Shown here in pieces: positions 1-14,269 of a DNA stretch of 64,000 nucleotides (position 1 is its first letter; every line of letters begins with the position of its first letter). Source of the stretch: Neelides folsomi (taxonomy: Eukaryota > Arthropoda > Collembola > Neelipleona > Neelidae); NCBI GenBank assembly GCA_034687125.1, contig JAQGBZ010000020.1, positions 124,001 through 188,000 on the forward strand. The letters run 5' to 3'. The translations under genes and the position numbers were made by a program. The notes beneath the pieces are model-generated. The model was not told the origin of the DNA. It searched no databases and worked only from the letters and a program-made list of their open reading frames with translations.

Positions 1-3000
1 TTAAAATTTTCTCAAATTGATTTATAGTTGATTTTTGCATAGATTTAACGATGTTTAATTTACCTTCGTTTCCCACATGTAACTGATGAAAGCGATAAAT
101 CGAGTGAGGAAAAGCGACGACGTGGAAATGGAAATAGAAAATACGCTTTATAATCCACATGTGTTTTCTCCTCATATAAATGACATGAACAAATGCCCTT
201 TTACGTCAAAGTCCATTTATTTACTTTGCCATGAAACTGAAGACAAATGTCTTGATGTTTTTAACATAAAGAGGTTAAGGAAGAACATGAAAGTTATATC
301 AATATAAAACTAATGTAAAGATCATATTATAAGAGTACATAGTAATGTATGGATGTATGGTATAGCTATAGTCTTTATATTTAAGTATACAGCATGTATT
401 ACTTATATGTAAATATTCAAATTGTATGTTTTTGTAATAAATTTACCATTTGATTGAGTGAGGTTTTAAGTGGATTTGAAAAGGGCGCGGAAAATTTCCA
501 ACTTTGCAAATGTCCCATATTTTTTATCAGGAAGGAGAAGTTTGGGCTTTTAAGGAGATTTACAAGGAGTTTGAGAAGACGAAAACTCAACAAACTTCAT
601 GTTTTTCATCAACTCCAAAATCTCCTTCAAAAATCATTCATTCAAACTTTCGCAAACTTTTACACATTTTTATGCAATTTTTATACAATTTGAATCCATG
701 AATGAAATATCATTTTTAAAATAAAATTCGCACCTTTTGGTTTAACATTCAAACTTCCATTTGCGCACCACTTTCAATTTAAACTTTTTAACTAATTATA
801 TTTCATACATACCATATTTAAATATTTACGTCTAAATTAAATTCCGATTAAAAATATAAGTTTAAATTATATAATTAAAATTTACAAATTTAAATATTAG
901 TACATTACTTAGTATTTTTCCAGTACAAATATAACTTATTATACCAAATAAATAAGTAGATTGAAGATTTCTTTTATTTGATGTGTTTTGTTTTAGGGAT
1001 TGTAAAAGTAAAAGGAAATTAGAAATTCCCCCCTGTTGAGTGTAAAAGAAGGAAATAGATGAAGTTGAATTTGAAAACGACCCTCCCGAACTTCGACCTC
1101 ACGCCGTGTTTTACAGATTAAACACACCTTTAAATGGAAGTTAATTAGTCACGACACATTCAACCTCACCGGGAATCTTTAACAAATGGAACATTTTCCT
1201 TTTCCTAAATTGGCCACTACTTACATTGATCCATATTCCTTATACCTATACTTTTCCTTTCAATACTTTTCATACTTTTCATTTCCTATACTTTTCATAT
1301 TCTTCAAATCCTATACCTTTTATAACTTTTTATTTCTTATACTTTTGTCCGATATATAGATATGTATGTATCTGTATATAAGTACTTTATATTTTTTACT
1401 TTTAGTTTTTCACACATTTAGTTATTTTCTATTTCTTTATAAGAATAATGTTTATAAGAATAATATTTAAAGATCAATATGATTTTTATAATTTCCTATG
1501 TTATATCTTTAAAGTCTGTGAATATCTGTGTGAATAGAATTGGAGTGAATGTATGTTTGAGATAGGGAATATTGTTAATGGAGTTTTGGTGGTGGGGAGA
1601 AAAATGGCGTTCCATTAGAAACCTGGACTTTCCCTTGATTTACGTCCTTCCGGAAATATCCAATATAAATAGCAATATATCTTGGCCATTTGAGGGGCTC
1701 AGGCCGGCGGGAATTTGTGACAAGAAAAATGAGTTACTTCCAACCTTCTTTCCACTCATAAAGAAGCTTTTGATCCCTCACAATTGGAAACACAATTCAA
1801 AAAAATTCTCCTTTTATTTTACGACTTCCAAAATCTTCCCAAAATCCACAATAAATAAAAACATATTTTTACAAATATTTTTTTGCTACAACTTATATGT
1901 GCAACTAAAAAAAACGAAAAATTAGCACACTTATAATTAACACGTTAAAATATCAATAATTATGAAATATAAAATTTATTTATTTGGATTTTTTAATTTT
2001 CATAATTTTGCAAAATTTTGAATATAAAAAAGGTCTTTTTAGATTTTTAAAATTTTGGATGTTTAGATTTTTTGAATTTTGTATTTTTCTCATTATTGAA
2101 TGAATTGAATCTCTTTGGGTGTTTATTGGATGTTTTGTCCCTCCATTTCCATTTCCCTTATTGTGAGCCTGAGGGTTTTCCAAAGGGAGCTCAATGGTTG
2201 GGCGACGTCGTGCTGTGTGAGTTGAAGGGCCCCTTGACTACGCATCGCGTCCCTTTGGCTCCTTCCCTTCATTTATGGAGTCTGAGGGTGAAAAGGACCA
2301 CCGCGGCCCTTGGGCCTAAATTGCGTATAAATCTTGGTGGTAAAGAGGTCTATAGCACCTGCAGCTCCCTTCCCCCATAACTCATAAAGGGACTGGCCCT
2401 TCTCTAATGAAAATTTAAAGAGACATAATTTAGAGAGAATTAAATCTTTTGTACACCTTCACATTTATCTCGCCATTTTCCCCAAAGGCGCGAAGGCTCA
2501 AAAGAAGAGAAATGAGGAACATTAAGGGATTCTAAGGACAATAGAAAATTTATTTCTCATATAAAAGGACAATGATTGGAATTCAATTCCTCACGTTCTT
2601 AAGTTGTTATGGTAAATAACCAAAATGTAAGTTGCTATGGCAAATAACAAAAATGTAACCATGGTGATCAAAGTAAGGTGATCAAACCAAGGCGATCCAA
2701 CCATGGTTAGTGAATGTAAAAAGGCAAAGAATTTGAAAAAATGTAGCGGCAGGTAAACACAACCTTCCCTACCTGTCATTACGATAATTTTATATCTCTA
2801 TCAGAGGTTTCCTTACATGGGAACTTGCTCCGTCTACTCCAAGCATAATTGGCCAAATGGCTTATTATCCAGCAAAACCAACTTACAAAAATTACGCCCT
2901 CATCCACAACACATTACCTTTTTATAACAAATTTACAAATCATGTACCATACACATTTTGTACACAACATATATACATATTTAATACCATACATACATAT

Positions 3001-4429
3001 TGAATAAATATCAATTTCTTAAATAATTCATATAATAAAAATTTTGTTTAGAATCTTTAGAAAAATGGTAGGATCTTATTACAATTTTTAAAATCAAAAT
3101 TTAAATAAATTTAAAAGAAGGCGGGAAACTGTAAAGGCGGGGAATTTAAAAGTGAGTTCAATTTTGATTGTCCTTTTTGTACGGATAATAAATTGAGGTT
3201 CGGATTTCTCCTCCTCGCATTCCCGATCTGATAAGCCTCCTTTTTCCTTGACCCCCTCACTCCCCATAAATTAAAAGGTGGAAGGGAAAGACGAGAACTC
3301 AACATTCACCTAAACCACGTGCAAGACTCTTTCTATTTATCTCGACCATCTTTAAAAAAAACTTCTTGTTCTTAAATACACATTGTTAAATACAAATTGT
3401 GTTACAGTGTTACATTGTTAGATACATTGTTAAATGTATGCAAATTAACTGTAATGCAAGTTGTTTGAAATTTTGATCAGGGATTTAAACTTGAGGAGAC
3501 TTGCGGAGATTGGCGTTTTAAATATCAAGAAAGGAGTTTTGAGGAATGAAACCTGAGTAAGTGGGAAAAGGAGTTTAATATAATTAAAGCAATTATAATT
3601 ATAAGAAAATCCTTCAACTTTCCGCTTTTATCTTCAAGAAAGGAAAACATTCCAAGTGTTGATATTTCGCTCCTTCCTTAATTACCGCAAATCTGATGAG
3701 GGGATCTTAATTAATGGCCATGGTTTAAATTAAACATTTATTAACACTTTCAAAATCTTCTTTTTTCACAATACTTTAAAGTCAAAGATTTAATTTCAAT
3801 TAAATATTAAAATTATAATTTCAATTATTTTTTAATAGTTGACCAGTGTGGAATTTAAGGGCTGTATGGGAATTTAGAAATATAACTGAATGTAGGAATA
3901 TACGGAATGTATGATATAAATATTTGTATTGGAATGTATGTGAAATGTTGATGTTTTGTAAGTGTGTGAATGGAGCAGGTTGATTTTTTCTCCTATTGTG
4001 TTCCAAATAATGGAGGTTCGTTTTTGCTTGAGGAAATAAAAGATGGTTGATTTACGAACCCTGAGAACATTAATATAGGCAATGTAAGATATTCGCATGA
4101 CGGAGCATTGTTGGCACGACAGCCTCCTCGCTGAGACCAATGATTCATTCCCTCCTTTTTAATCCTCCAATGCCCGTTTCGCGCCTCGGACCACTCCGAA
4201 CCGCCAAAGACCCAAGGAGGAAGTCGTAACTCAAAATTCATATACGCTCAAAATAATTGAATCCAGGGAACTCTTAATTAAACTTTTTAAACTCGCCCAG
4301 ACATTCACAACTAAATACTGATACTATTCGCTTCTTATAGTCCAATCATAATTTTAAATCATTTAAAATTTTGTCTATAAAAGGAAATACTTTTAGATGA
4401 ATGTATTGTCATATAGTCAGTTACCTATA

Positions 4430-4499
4430 CAGGGTGTGTCAAAAGTTGCTTTATTTTTATGAGTGTCCATTTAAAAAATGCAACTTTCGAAGCACACTG
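4430..4499. mobile_element. palindromic mariner-type MITE, 70 bp, copy 1
   Basis: The terminal inverted repeats are CAGGGTGTGTCAAAAGTTGC on the left and, read in reverse complement from the right end, CAGTGTGCTTCGAAAGTTGC. TA dinucleotides flank both sides (4428-4429 and 4500-4501), the target duplication of Tc1/mariner elements. The CAGGGTG start is typical of mariner-family ends. The interior is only about 30 bases and cannot encode a transposase, so the element is non-autonomous. The right end (CACACTG) has drifted. Confidence 0.8.
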
Positions 4500-5441
4500 T
4501 ACATACACTATTTATATTTTTGCATGAGACTATAAGATGATATATTTGTAATAACCAGAGGGAATATTCAAAGTAGTTTTAACAAGTTTAATAAATATGA
4601 AATTGTATCTGTGTGTTGATGAATGTGTTTTTTGGTCGGAAATGGAATAAGTTCTCTCATGTAAAATTCATCAAATAAGGACGAAGTAATTTATTGGTCT
4701 CGGTGTATGTAGAGTAAATGAAATTGTGTACTTAAGATATTATCAGGAAATTAATGTATAAATCATCAATCTCGCCCATTCTTGAACTCCTTCCAATCCC
4801 CCCACCTTTTCCCTCCACCACCAAATTAAACACACTAAATATAAAATTAAACTCACCTTTAAGATCCTATATTCATTTATATGCAGGTTCATTTAATACG
4901 GTCTTTATATCATTGATATGAAGACTGTATATGTTCTGTATATTCTGTATGTGTTCTGTATATATCGGATATCCTCAGTGTTGTAGAGATGGGACGTAAG
5001 AGGAGTAGTGAAGGAGGCGGGAATTTTTAAAACCCGCCTCTTTCCAATCCCCTCTCCAATGTGTGCGGAGGGCGAAGGGGTCGGAGGGATTTGATTTATT
5101 CCTCGGCTCCTCAAGTCCTGATTTACGGCCACACAGTGCGCCTTCTTCCAATACATTTTCCAAGATGAGAAAACTCCACCTGTTCCCAAAAAATTTTGCT
5201 TAAAAAAAGTTTCAACTTTTGGGACGGAGGAGCAGAGAAAGGAATTCCGAGCCTTCCTCTTCCGCGACCGTCAGACCCAAAAAGATTTATTTCAACATCC
5301 GACCAACTATTACAACCTACAAAGACCCACCAACTTTCATTAAGATTCGCGACTACAAAAATATACCCATACACAGAAACAGTTTTTTTTAAAACTAAAA
5401 TAAGTATAATCACAACTCACATACGTTTTATATTCTTTGTC

Positions 5442-5515
5442 TATGGCTGTATTTAGTCTTAATATGGCAGTATTTAGTCATATTTGTAGATGGCAGTATT
5501 TAGACTAAAAGACTA
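5442..5515. repeat. GGCAGTATTTAGTC repeats, 3 copies
   Basis: GGCTGTATTTAGTC, GGCAGTATTTAGTC and GGCAGTATTTAGAC occur within 75 bases. The same core in the opposite orientation (TCTAAATACTGC) recurs three times at 9118-9225. Confidence 0.8.
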
Positions 5516-8030
5516 TATACAGAAAATATTAAATATATTTATGTAATATGTATTTTTATATGGAAAGAATTTCTAAATTTGTGTAGTTAAAAGAAATGAA
5601 TCATTTTGTATGTTCCGTGTTTTGTTTGCGTGAGTGTCTGCCGTGGAAAAATGAAGAGCGTGTAGATCGAATTTTAATTGATAATAGAGTCATAAATTGA
5701 GGTGGGATGGGTTACTAATGAAATTATAAATTTAAAATAAAGTGGATGGGTTGGGTGGGTCGGAGAATTCATCCACTAACAATCCTTCTTTATTGGACGG
5801 GTGGAAATCCACTCCGGGGCAAAAACAACACACTTTTCCATTCCACCACATGGAATATGACGAGTATATTAACCATACATTAAACAATACATTAACAATA
5901 TTCCTTCTTTTACATTACGAATATTCCTTGAATGGTTAAGATTCATAGGTTCATAAATTGATATATTCCTTCATGGCTTCGTATTTAAAGGTTCATAGAT
6001 CAATGGAACCTCCATATGATGCGTTGAAATCTCCTGAGCTTCTCCTGGTCAACTTTGTTGGAATAATGAAGGTAATCATGGACTTCTTCTTTGTAAAATT
6101 GTAATGTCTGTGTCTACTCAGATGGATGGCCCCAATGGGTTGATCAGAGAAGAATAAAAACCGGCTTGGAAGATAGGAAAACAATGCAGTAGACAAAATA
6201 CATATAAACCCAGATAGACTGTATAAAACTTCTACTAACATAAAAAATAGTAATGTATATCATATACATAAAATATTTCCAAATATCAAACTTGTGAAAT
6301 GTCCTTATAAGTATACTATATTATGTATGATACTTTATTTATATACGTATTTTGTATGTATTTTTGTATGGTAGTTTTGTAATTTTTATAGCTATTTGTT
6401 TATTGGTTTGGTTTACTTCCTCTCAATTCCTTTTAATGTAATGACGATGGTGATCGGGAAATCGTAAGTCAACATTTCCCCTTCGCATGTTTCAATGTTT
6501 CATAATGGAGATATTTCGATATTTTGTTCCAGTTGTTTCAATTAAGTCTATGGATTTCACGAAAAACGATCCGCCCAAATCTTCCCTGACCACTTTCAAC
6601 AAATTCAACATCCGAAGTGAAATGCGGCCGCTTTAATTTATTTAATAACAAAACCATTCATGTTTTTCCCTTATCATTTTCACGTTCACGGCTTTAACTT
6701 TCGACCATTAACGGCGGCTTCTTTTCTTATAGCTATTTATTTAACTCTAAGAAATGGTTTATTACATTAGATGATAGAAACAAGTATATTGCAAGTTTAT
6801 GATACAACTTGCATAATAAAATACAAATCCAAGATATAAATATTCTAAAATATGGCATATGTACAATATACCACACATACGTACTTATATAAATAATTAC
6901 ATACTTTAATTACACATATTATACATATGTATTGTAGTACATACATATATATCATCAATATTCTAAATACACATATTGCATATTATTTATTATCATGTTA
7001 ATGCATGGTTTTATATAACGAATTCATGTAAAACTAGTAGAGATATGTTTTAGTATTCATTCCGAGTTTTATGCAATTTTAATGCATTGAACTTTTATAA
7101 CTTAAAGATTTTGAGACTATATGTATAAGAGATGTATAAAAATTATAAGATTTAATATGAAAATATAAAGTATAAGAAGCTTGAGATTTTCCGTATAAGA
7201 TATATGCTGGAGTTTTTAAGTACAGCTTAATCCACATCTTGTATATAAGAAATAGGAATTTGGGAATAAGTTTTTTCCAAGGTGGGGAATTTGAGTATAA
7301 GGAGTTTTAGTGAATGGTTATAGGGGCGGCTATGGGGAGAGTCATTTGTAAATTAAGGCCATTAAACCTCCTTTAATGTGCATTTAATGACGAGTAATTG
7401 TTGTACAAGAGATCCGACCCTCTTTCAATCTCTTTAATAAAAGGGAATTCAATACCCGTTGAAATTCAATCCAACTCATCATCATAAACAACTCAAGACT
7501 TACACACAATTCAAAATGACTCAATCAAACTTTTTTTATGCGGAAAGAAATGAAGAAATTTATTCAATCATTTATTCAATCATTTCTTTATTGAATTATT
7601 AATCTTTTAAATCTTTTAAAATCCCCGCTAAAATCCTTTTTAAATCGCGCGCTTTATGATCACTTAAAAATGCTTTTATTACAGGCTTTAAAGCTTATTA
7701 TAATTATACGTCAAAAATTAAGTTTGGTTAAATTGTCAATTGAATTTAAATCATTGAGCTAAAGTTAATCTTTAGCAGTTGAAATTGAATTGGATTGGAT
7801 TGAAATGAATATGAAATTGAATTTGAAATTACATGACCGCCATTAAAAAACCGGATAAATCCCCTTAAATTCAAAATTCATCAAATTCCGTTCAAAATTC
7901 CGTGGAAAGCCATAAAAAGCCGAATTTAAAGATTCTTTCAAATCCCCCATTGAATTTATGAATTATATTTTGATGAAATTCTTCTTATGAGTTTTCTCCA
8001 GAATTGAGAATTGGAAATTTCTCTTGTGGA

Positions 8031-8060
8031 GAATTTGATGAATTTGATGAAATTTGATGA
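8031..8060. repeat. AATTTGATGA short tandem array, 3 copies
   Basis: GAATTTGATG, AATTTGATGA and AATTTGATGA are contiguous. A second array (AATTGTCCCG three times, 8151-8177) lies 90 bases on. Confidence 0.8.
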
Positions 8061-8394
8061 AACGGTCGAGAAAAGATTCCTCAAAGCTGAGTCTGAGAAC
8101 AATGGAATTAATGAATTGTTCAGAATACTCTGAAATGACTCCAAAAGAGGAATTGTCCCGAATTGTCCCGCATTGTCCAAAAGGACGAAGGCAACGATGA
8201 AGAAAACAACGACGATTTCTTTAAGACGAATGTTTTTGTAAATTAATGAAATAATTTTGAATGAATTGTTTTGGTCCTGCGGTTGGTCTTTAAAATGAGA
8301 ATAAGGGTGTGAGTAATGGAGCCGCCATGTCCCAACATCAAAACCTTCCTTTAATGAACAACCCTAACACTAACGGCAAAATAGATCTTGAACA

Positions 8395-8490
8395 TCTCCT
8401 ATACATATCTCATACATTTCCTATATATTTTCCTATACATATTCCACTACATATTCCCATACATTCCCTATACATTTTCTTATACATATC
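8395..8490. repeat. degenerate CCTATACATAT array
   Basis: CCTATACATATCTCATACAT and similar CATTTCC, ATATTCC units repeat about eight times. It is the reverse-complement counterpart of the ATGTATAGG arrays and lies in an A+C-rich arm. Confidence 0.7.
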
Positions 8491-9117
8491 ATAAATACTC
8501 TTCCTACTTAGTTAGATCTCCATCTCCAATACATTGAGTATATTAAGGATGTTAAAAGGAGGATTTAACTGTATTATGTAGATGGATTATACTCTAAGTA
8601 TTTTCTATAGTGAGTTTCTATTCAATTGACTCTTGATTGTGTCGTTGAGTCGTTGTGTGAATATAGGAATTGAGCATTTGTAATGTTGGGAAGGGGAAAG
8701 CGAGTGATTTTGACTGTGGGTTTGGTGAAAGAATAAGTTTTATATATCTTGGGTTCTTCTTGCGTTGTTCATCACTCCGCTGTTTCTGCCTTTGTCTGTG
8801 GAAATAGAAGAAGGCCGAGAGGAGATAAATCTTGGGTTTAACCGAGGATAATTCATGGCCTCCTTCCTATCTGTCTCCATCTCTCCCGCCGATTAATGAA
8901 AACCCGCACCAGCAAACACAAGAAATAATGAGATTTATCTAATTGAATATTCATCACTCTCAAAACTATTATTCATCTTAATAACATTTTTTACCTTAAT
9001 TAAAACAAAGTTCTCTCAACAAGGAACCCAGCAAAAGAAATTCTAAAAAATAAACTAGACCTAAATACACAGAATCTCTAATATACTAAAATGAACCTAA
9101 CTACATGAATACAAAAA

Positions 9118-9229
9118 GTCTAAATACTGCTATATGCAAAGTCTAAATGGATCTAAATACTGCTATAAATCTAAATACATCTAAATGCTGATATATTCAA
9201 ATTCTGAATGGATCTAAATACTGCTAAGT
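9118..9229. repeat. TCTAAATACTGCTA repeats, 3 copies, inverted relative to 5442
   Basis: TCTAAATACTGCTA occurs at 9119, 9152 and 9213, with the last two inside a roughly 60-base repeated context (TGG ATCTAAATACTGCTA). It is the reverse complement of the core in the 5442 array. Confidence 0.78.
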
Positions 9230-9780
9230 CTTCTAATAAAGCAGGTTTAGGATTTAAATATGAATTATTGGAACAAGATTAAGAATTTAATCCAATTAAG
9301 AATTAATCGGATAATGTAGATAAAAAAGTACAAGTGTACTTTACAATTTTATTAGTCTTATTAGTATTATTGTGAGGATTGAACTGAATCAAAAATGAAC
9401 ATGTGTTCAAAGCGTTGAAATCTCCTTTCGTTTAAATACAAATCCAAATTATATTGTAAATGGTCTGTGTTGATAAGTAGGGTGCTTGTGTAGGATAAAT
9501 ACAAAGTTGTTCAAAATGTCAAATCCTCGTTTTGTTATGTTTAAGTTGTGATCGTAAAAAGGAAATTCACAATGTTCTATAAAAGGCCTAATTTCACTCA
9601 CTTTGTCAACACAAACCCCTTTTATGATCACCGAGGTGACATTTTTACCTTATTCGATAAACCCTGCCCTTTTTAAACTCCTAAAAATCCAAAAGACCAA
9701 ATCCGCTCCAATGACTCCATTTTAATAATAATAAAAATGGTCCGATCGCAATATTTATAAGAATACAATGCTAAATTTAT

Positions 9781-9821
9781 TTAGCATAAGGGTTTAATAT
9801 ATTAAGCATAAGGGTTAAAGT
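9781..9821. repeat. 21 bp tandem duplication with GCATAAGGGTT
   Basis: TTAGCATAAGGGTTTAATAT is followed by TTAAGCATAAGGGTTAAAG; the two copies differ by a small gap. Confidence 0.75.
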
Positions 9822-11039
9822 CCTTATGGTAAAAATTGAAGTAAACTGACAAATTGTATTCCGATCCAATTGTGCAAAAAACTTCATCCGGATTTTGACT
9901 AATGGAGGGTTTGAAGTTTAAAGGCTTGGAGTTTAAAGGTTTTGACGCATATGGAGAATTTAGGAAAATTTGAATGTTTTGAATAATGGTCAGGGCGGGT
10001 GATGGGAATTAGGTAAATGAGATCTTTTCACCCTTTCCATTTGGATAGGGTTAAATAGGGTAGGATAGGATAGGGTTATAAGAAGGGAGTTGGAGGGAAT
10101 TGGAGGGAGTTGAAGGGAAAAGAAGGGAGGGTTGGGAATTTAAAGGGTTGGGTCACTTCGGAGGTGGCACAGAGGAATTAAAATCCCACATGGTCCGACC
10201 CATGGAAATGAAATTCCGCTTTTTCCCTACTTTGGTGATTGGGCGAGTTGCGGCGGGGATTTTGGACCAACCCACACCATTTTACACGGAGAGCCAAACC
10301 CACCTAACAACAATCACACATTATCTTTCCATAACCAAAAAATTACACGCCTCGGCAGCCGATTACACACAAAATACGATACATTAATATAATACTCCCT
10401 ATACAACCCATCCATATATATTAAATCAAAACCATATTAAAACCTATTTTAGCAATTGGATATGCAAATTCAATATCCAATTTTGTAGAAATTCTGTATG
10501 TATAATCCATATATAAAATCTATACAGAATATAAAATCCACATAGAGGTTTACTATACATATTATGTATTAAATACATATAATTGTATAATAATTTTGTG
10601 TAAAATCCAACTTGAATTTGTAAAAAAATGAAGGCGTTAAAATGAAAATTAAAATTTGGGTGAGGGGAAAAGTCACGTGGTGTTTTTTCCCACAAGTCCG
10701 CCTTCACCTCTTGTGGACGTGATCGTATTTTGAACAAAACTCTCAACCGGATCAAATCAATTAAAACGAACCGAGAAGTCTCATGACCTCAAATAATTAT
10801 TTCGTTCCTGTCGCCATCCAAATAATACAAAACCGATCATTCTGTCTGTCTTAGATCATCAATTTCATATAAAGATTTAATTCTCTTTTACAATACTTTT
10901 TAATAGACTTTAACTAAATAAATACAGTAGTAAATATACCATATATTTTATTTTGCTTACACGGTATAATTCACTCATTATGTATATTCATAAATTCATA
11001 CATAAAATACATATTGGGCAATCTGTTTATAAATTCATT

Positions 11040-11470
11040 AAATATATCGATGTATTGTTTATGCTGAGTTTATCCAAATGGGTTAAATAATTGTTAAATA
11101 ATTGTTTGGTCTGTATGAAATGGATTTCTCCTATTGATGCAAAGATGCAACAACTTTTATCTTCTGGAGCTGACGAAGGTTGAAGATAAGAAAATCTCTT
11201 TGGGGATTGTTTTGAGTTGAAAGGGGTATGTTGGCTGTGTTGGGATTGGTGAGGGTTGTTGGACTCGGAGGATCCTCCAACTTGGCGGCGGCTCGTCCAT
11301 CTCATAAATAAGGATTCATTTGCGCATGGATGTCTCTACACGGCATTAATGTATTTATGCAAGATACATTAACATCAACATTACCATTAGACACACACTA
11401 ACCATCCATTTCCACCTTCAACACAACAACAATCAACCAACTCACCAAACACAAAATCCATACACAACAA
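11040..11470. other. skew module example with extreme A+C-rich arm
   Basis: 11221-11280 holds 25 G and 7 C; 11401-11460 holds no G and 24 C. The switch lies near 11270-11340. Confidence 0.85.
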
Positions 11471-12879
11471 ATACAAAATTACGATTATGACTAGAAATGA
11501 CACAATTTATTTCTTCATTAACTATTTTATAACTTAATTAATTCAGAGGTAGTCGAGGTAATTAAACTAATGAATTTTTGCTATTTATTTAATTAATAAA
11601 AGATAATTTAAATAAATTCATCGGCATTCTTTTAAAAGTTAAATTTAAAATAGGGAGAAATTGAATAAAACCAAAGAATGATCTTAATGTGTGTTATTAA
11701 GTGTTTGTAATAAGACTATCATTATAATGCAATCTTTATTTTAGCTGTAATTTAATGGTCGTTTTAACTGTGATTAAATGATCGTTTTAAATGTAATTAA
11801 ATGATCGTAGTGAGATAAGGAGAGTAAAGAGAGCAATAAGAGTGATGAGAATATTGTGAGTAATTTGTTGATCGTATTTTGCTGGTTATTGAATGTAAGT
11901 AAAGGGTTGTAGTGAAGATGATTCTTCTGGGCGGAGGGATGAATTTGGGTTTGGGTGATGGAGGGGCCATAAACCATTGGTATAAGGATTGGGGTAGTTC
12001 GGGGGACGATGGGCCGGCGTTTCGGGTGGGGCGCGAGTGTGGGCAAAATCCTATAAGTGCTTATTTCCAGCCACTATCAGCCCTTAACATTAAACAGTCT
12101 TGGGGAATTGACAAAGCTGTTAGGAGCCAATAGCTCACTATTCTCATCCCTGCCAAAGGAACCGGAGCTCCTGCAACCGAACAGGTACAATTCATACAAA
12201 CCATGCTTTCACCCCCAAACCCCGGCCCTTGCATAATAATCCTAATAAAATCATCATCATCATAATCATAAAGGCCTTGCATATTTACAACAATCCCCAA
12301 TTAGATAACTGCAATTAAATAATTGCAATTAAAGATGGAGTTCATAATTAAGGAAGTTTTTCAGCAGTTTCATATGAAAATTTTAAATACTAGAAGGAGT
12401 ACCGATTTGATATTTAAAAGTGAAAGTTTTATTAATTTTAACTTTTATTAAAATTTTATACGGCTTTTATTTTTAATCCAAATTTTATTGTCATTAATTA
12501 AATTTTTAATCAAATAAACCCCGCTCCGATGTTGGGATTTTACCTTTAAAAGAAAAAAGAGTTTTTATAAAAGGAAATAATGAATTTTTCAATTTGAATT
12601 AGTTAGGGTAAACGATCAAAAATTTTGTTTTTAATGTTTTATCATTGAAAATTTTGAAATTGAATTATAGTTGATCTCTAGCTCTATCTGTATCAATTGT
12701 ATACAATTGAGCTTTTACTAACTTTTAACTTTTATTAATTGTGATTCTCATATTGGAGTTATAAAGAGAGATTTAATAGGAAAAATTTGGAGGAAGCGAA
12801 AAGATCAGAAAAATTAATTATTTGGTAAATAAATAATCCAATTGGGTTTTTGACATTGGGGAACTTTTCATATTTTGGT

Positions 12880-13320
12880 CCAAATGGGAGAATTTAAGTA
12901 TTTGTGATCATTTGTGAGTATTTGCGATCATATGTGAGGATTTGTTGTGTATTTGTTGTGTATTTGTGAGTATTTGGGTGTATTGTTCTTATGTTGTGGA
13001 TTGCGGTGGGGGAATTTGTTGGTTGGAGGTGAAGGAAAGTCGGGAGTTGACGTTTATCGTTTGAAGCCTCTGGGTCCTGAGTTATGTTCACATAACACCG
13101 TCACTTTTTCATTTCTTCGCCTTCTCAAATTCACAGAGTGAGGGAACTCCGGAAAATAACGCTAATAGCACGGGACATTTATTGTCAATTCCTCATCTAC
13201 ACCCATCGACTCCTTCCAACACCCAAAACTTCCAAGTTCAAAACAAAATTCGCATTTACATACAAAATCCATTCACAATTTTCACAATATTTTCACCACT
13301 TTAATTCAATTCCAATTTAA
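12880..13320. other. skew module example: G+T-rich arm then A+C-rich arm
   Basis: I counted 61 G and 13 C in 12901-13080, then 3 G and 35 C in 13201-13320. T also dominates A on the left. The left arm repeats TATTTGTGAG / TTTGTTGTG units. No gene explains the asymmetry. Confidence 0.85.
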
Positions 13321-14158
13321 TCATTTAAATCACATTTAAGATTCTCTTTAATCATAAAATCATATTTAAGATTCTAAACCTTTAATTTTAAAATCATAAT
13401 TATTAATTGATTATTATGGTTAAAATTCATTTATTTATGTATTAGATAACATAGATAGCATTTATTTAAATGTGAGTTAAACGGAATCAGACCTACAAGT
13501 ATTTATTTAAAATTGAACGTAAAAGAAAGAAAATCTCAAAATTCCCCAACGGCGTCAAACCGAGAAAGTCGGAGGGGATTTGAGAAAGGATTTGAATGAA
13601 TGCGGATTTGAAGCCTTTTGGTGTCTTTTGGGGTATTTGGAGTATTTTTGAGTGTTTTGAGTATTTGTGAGTATTTGTAAGTGTTGAATGAATTTTTATG
13701 AATGAAAAAGTGTTATAATAGTGGAGGGGTTTTATTGAGTTTCCGTTCCAGGGTTCCTAATAGGGAGTTGAGGTGGGCCAGAAGTGGAAGGACCGCACAT
13801 AAAATAATTTTTTACGGCCCCATAAAACTGATACTTTGCGTAAACGTTGGAAGCTAAGTGCATATTTACAACCCGGCGAGTGCTCAACCTCGGCCACACA
13901 CAACACACACAACCTTACACTCAAAACTTCCTTTAATTATCCAATAAAATAATCGTTAAAAGACCATTAAAACCAGACTTAACTTACAGTCAAATAACAA
14001 ATAACTTTTCTTATCAATTCATTCACTTATCTTCACCAAAACTCTTTTTTTATCTTAAATCTAAAAATTCAATCTTTTACTTTTACAAACTTTTCCTACA
14101 TTTTTATTTAATTTATGTATTTTCCAAATAATTCAATTTTATATAAAATATTCATATA

Positions 14159-14228
14159 CAGGGTGAGCATAAATTTACGCAACATTGTCTATAATTCTAA
14201 AATATTGCGTAAATTAAATCCCATCCTG
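14159..14228. mobile_element. palindromic mariner-type MITE, 70 bp, copy 2
   Basis: The left end CAGGGTGAGCATAAATTTAC continues into GCAA; the right end in reverse complement reads CAGGATGGGATTTAATTTAC, also followed by GCAA. TA duplications flank it at 14157-14158 and 14229-14230. The inner stem TTTACGCAA / TTGCGTAAA is perfectly complementary around a loop of about 20 bases. It has the same length class and ends as the copies at 4430 and 58819 but a different stem, so it derives from a related, not identical, mariner. Confidence 0.82.
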
Positions 14229-14269
14229 TACAGATTTTAATACAAAGTTAAAACTGCATTAATATTTAA

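Larger units (their letters stand above)
1..8000. other. noncoding upstream region, segment 1
   Basis: No coding region is supported. AT-rich spacers alternate with skew modules switching near 585, 1075, 1625, 2230, 3205, 3590, 4110, 4755, 5250, 5780, 6470 and 7345. It also holds the MITE at 4430, the GGCAGTATTTAGTC repeats, a perfect 8 bp inverted pair GAGGCGGG/CCCGCCTC (5014-5021, 5033-5040), and one TTTACGGCC motif at 5122. Confidence 0.7.

Noticed and set aside
86-307. 73-codon frame near the left edge (and other 60-150 codon frames elsewhere)
   Set aside because: No family resemblance; many lie across skew-module cores, where GC-richer sequence lowers stop frequency.
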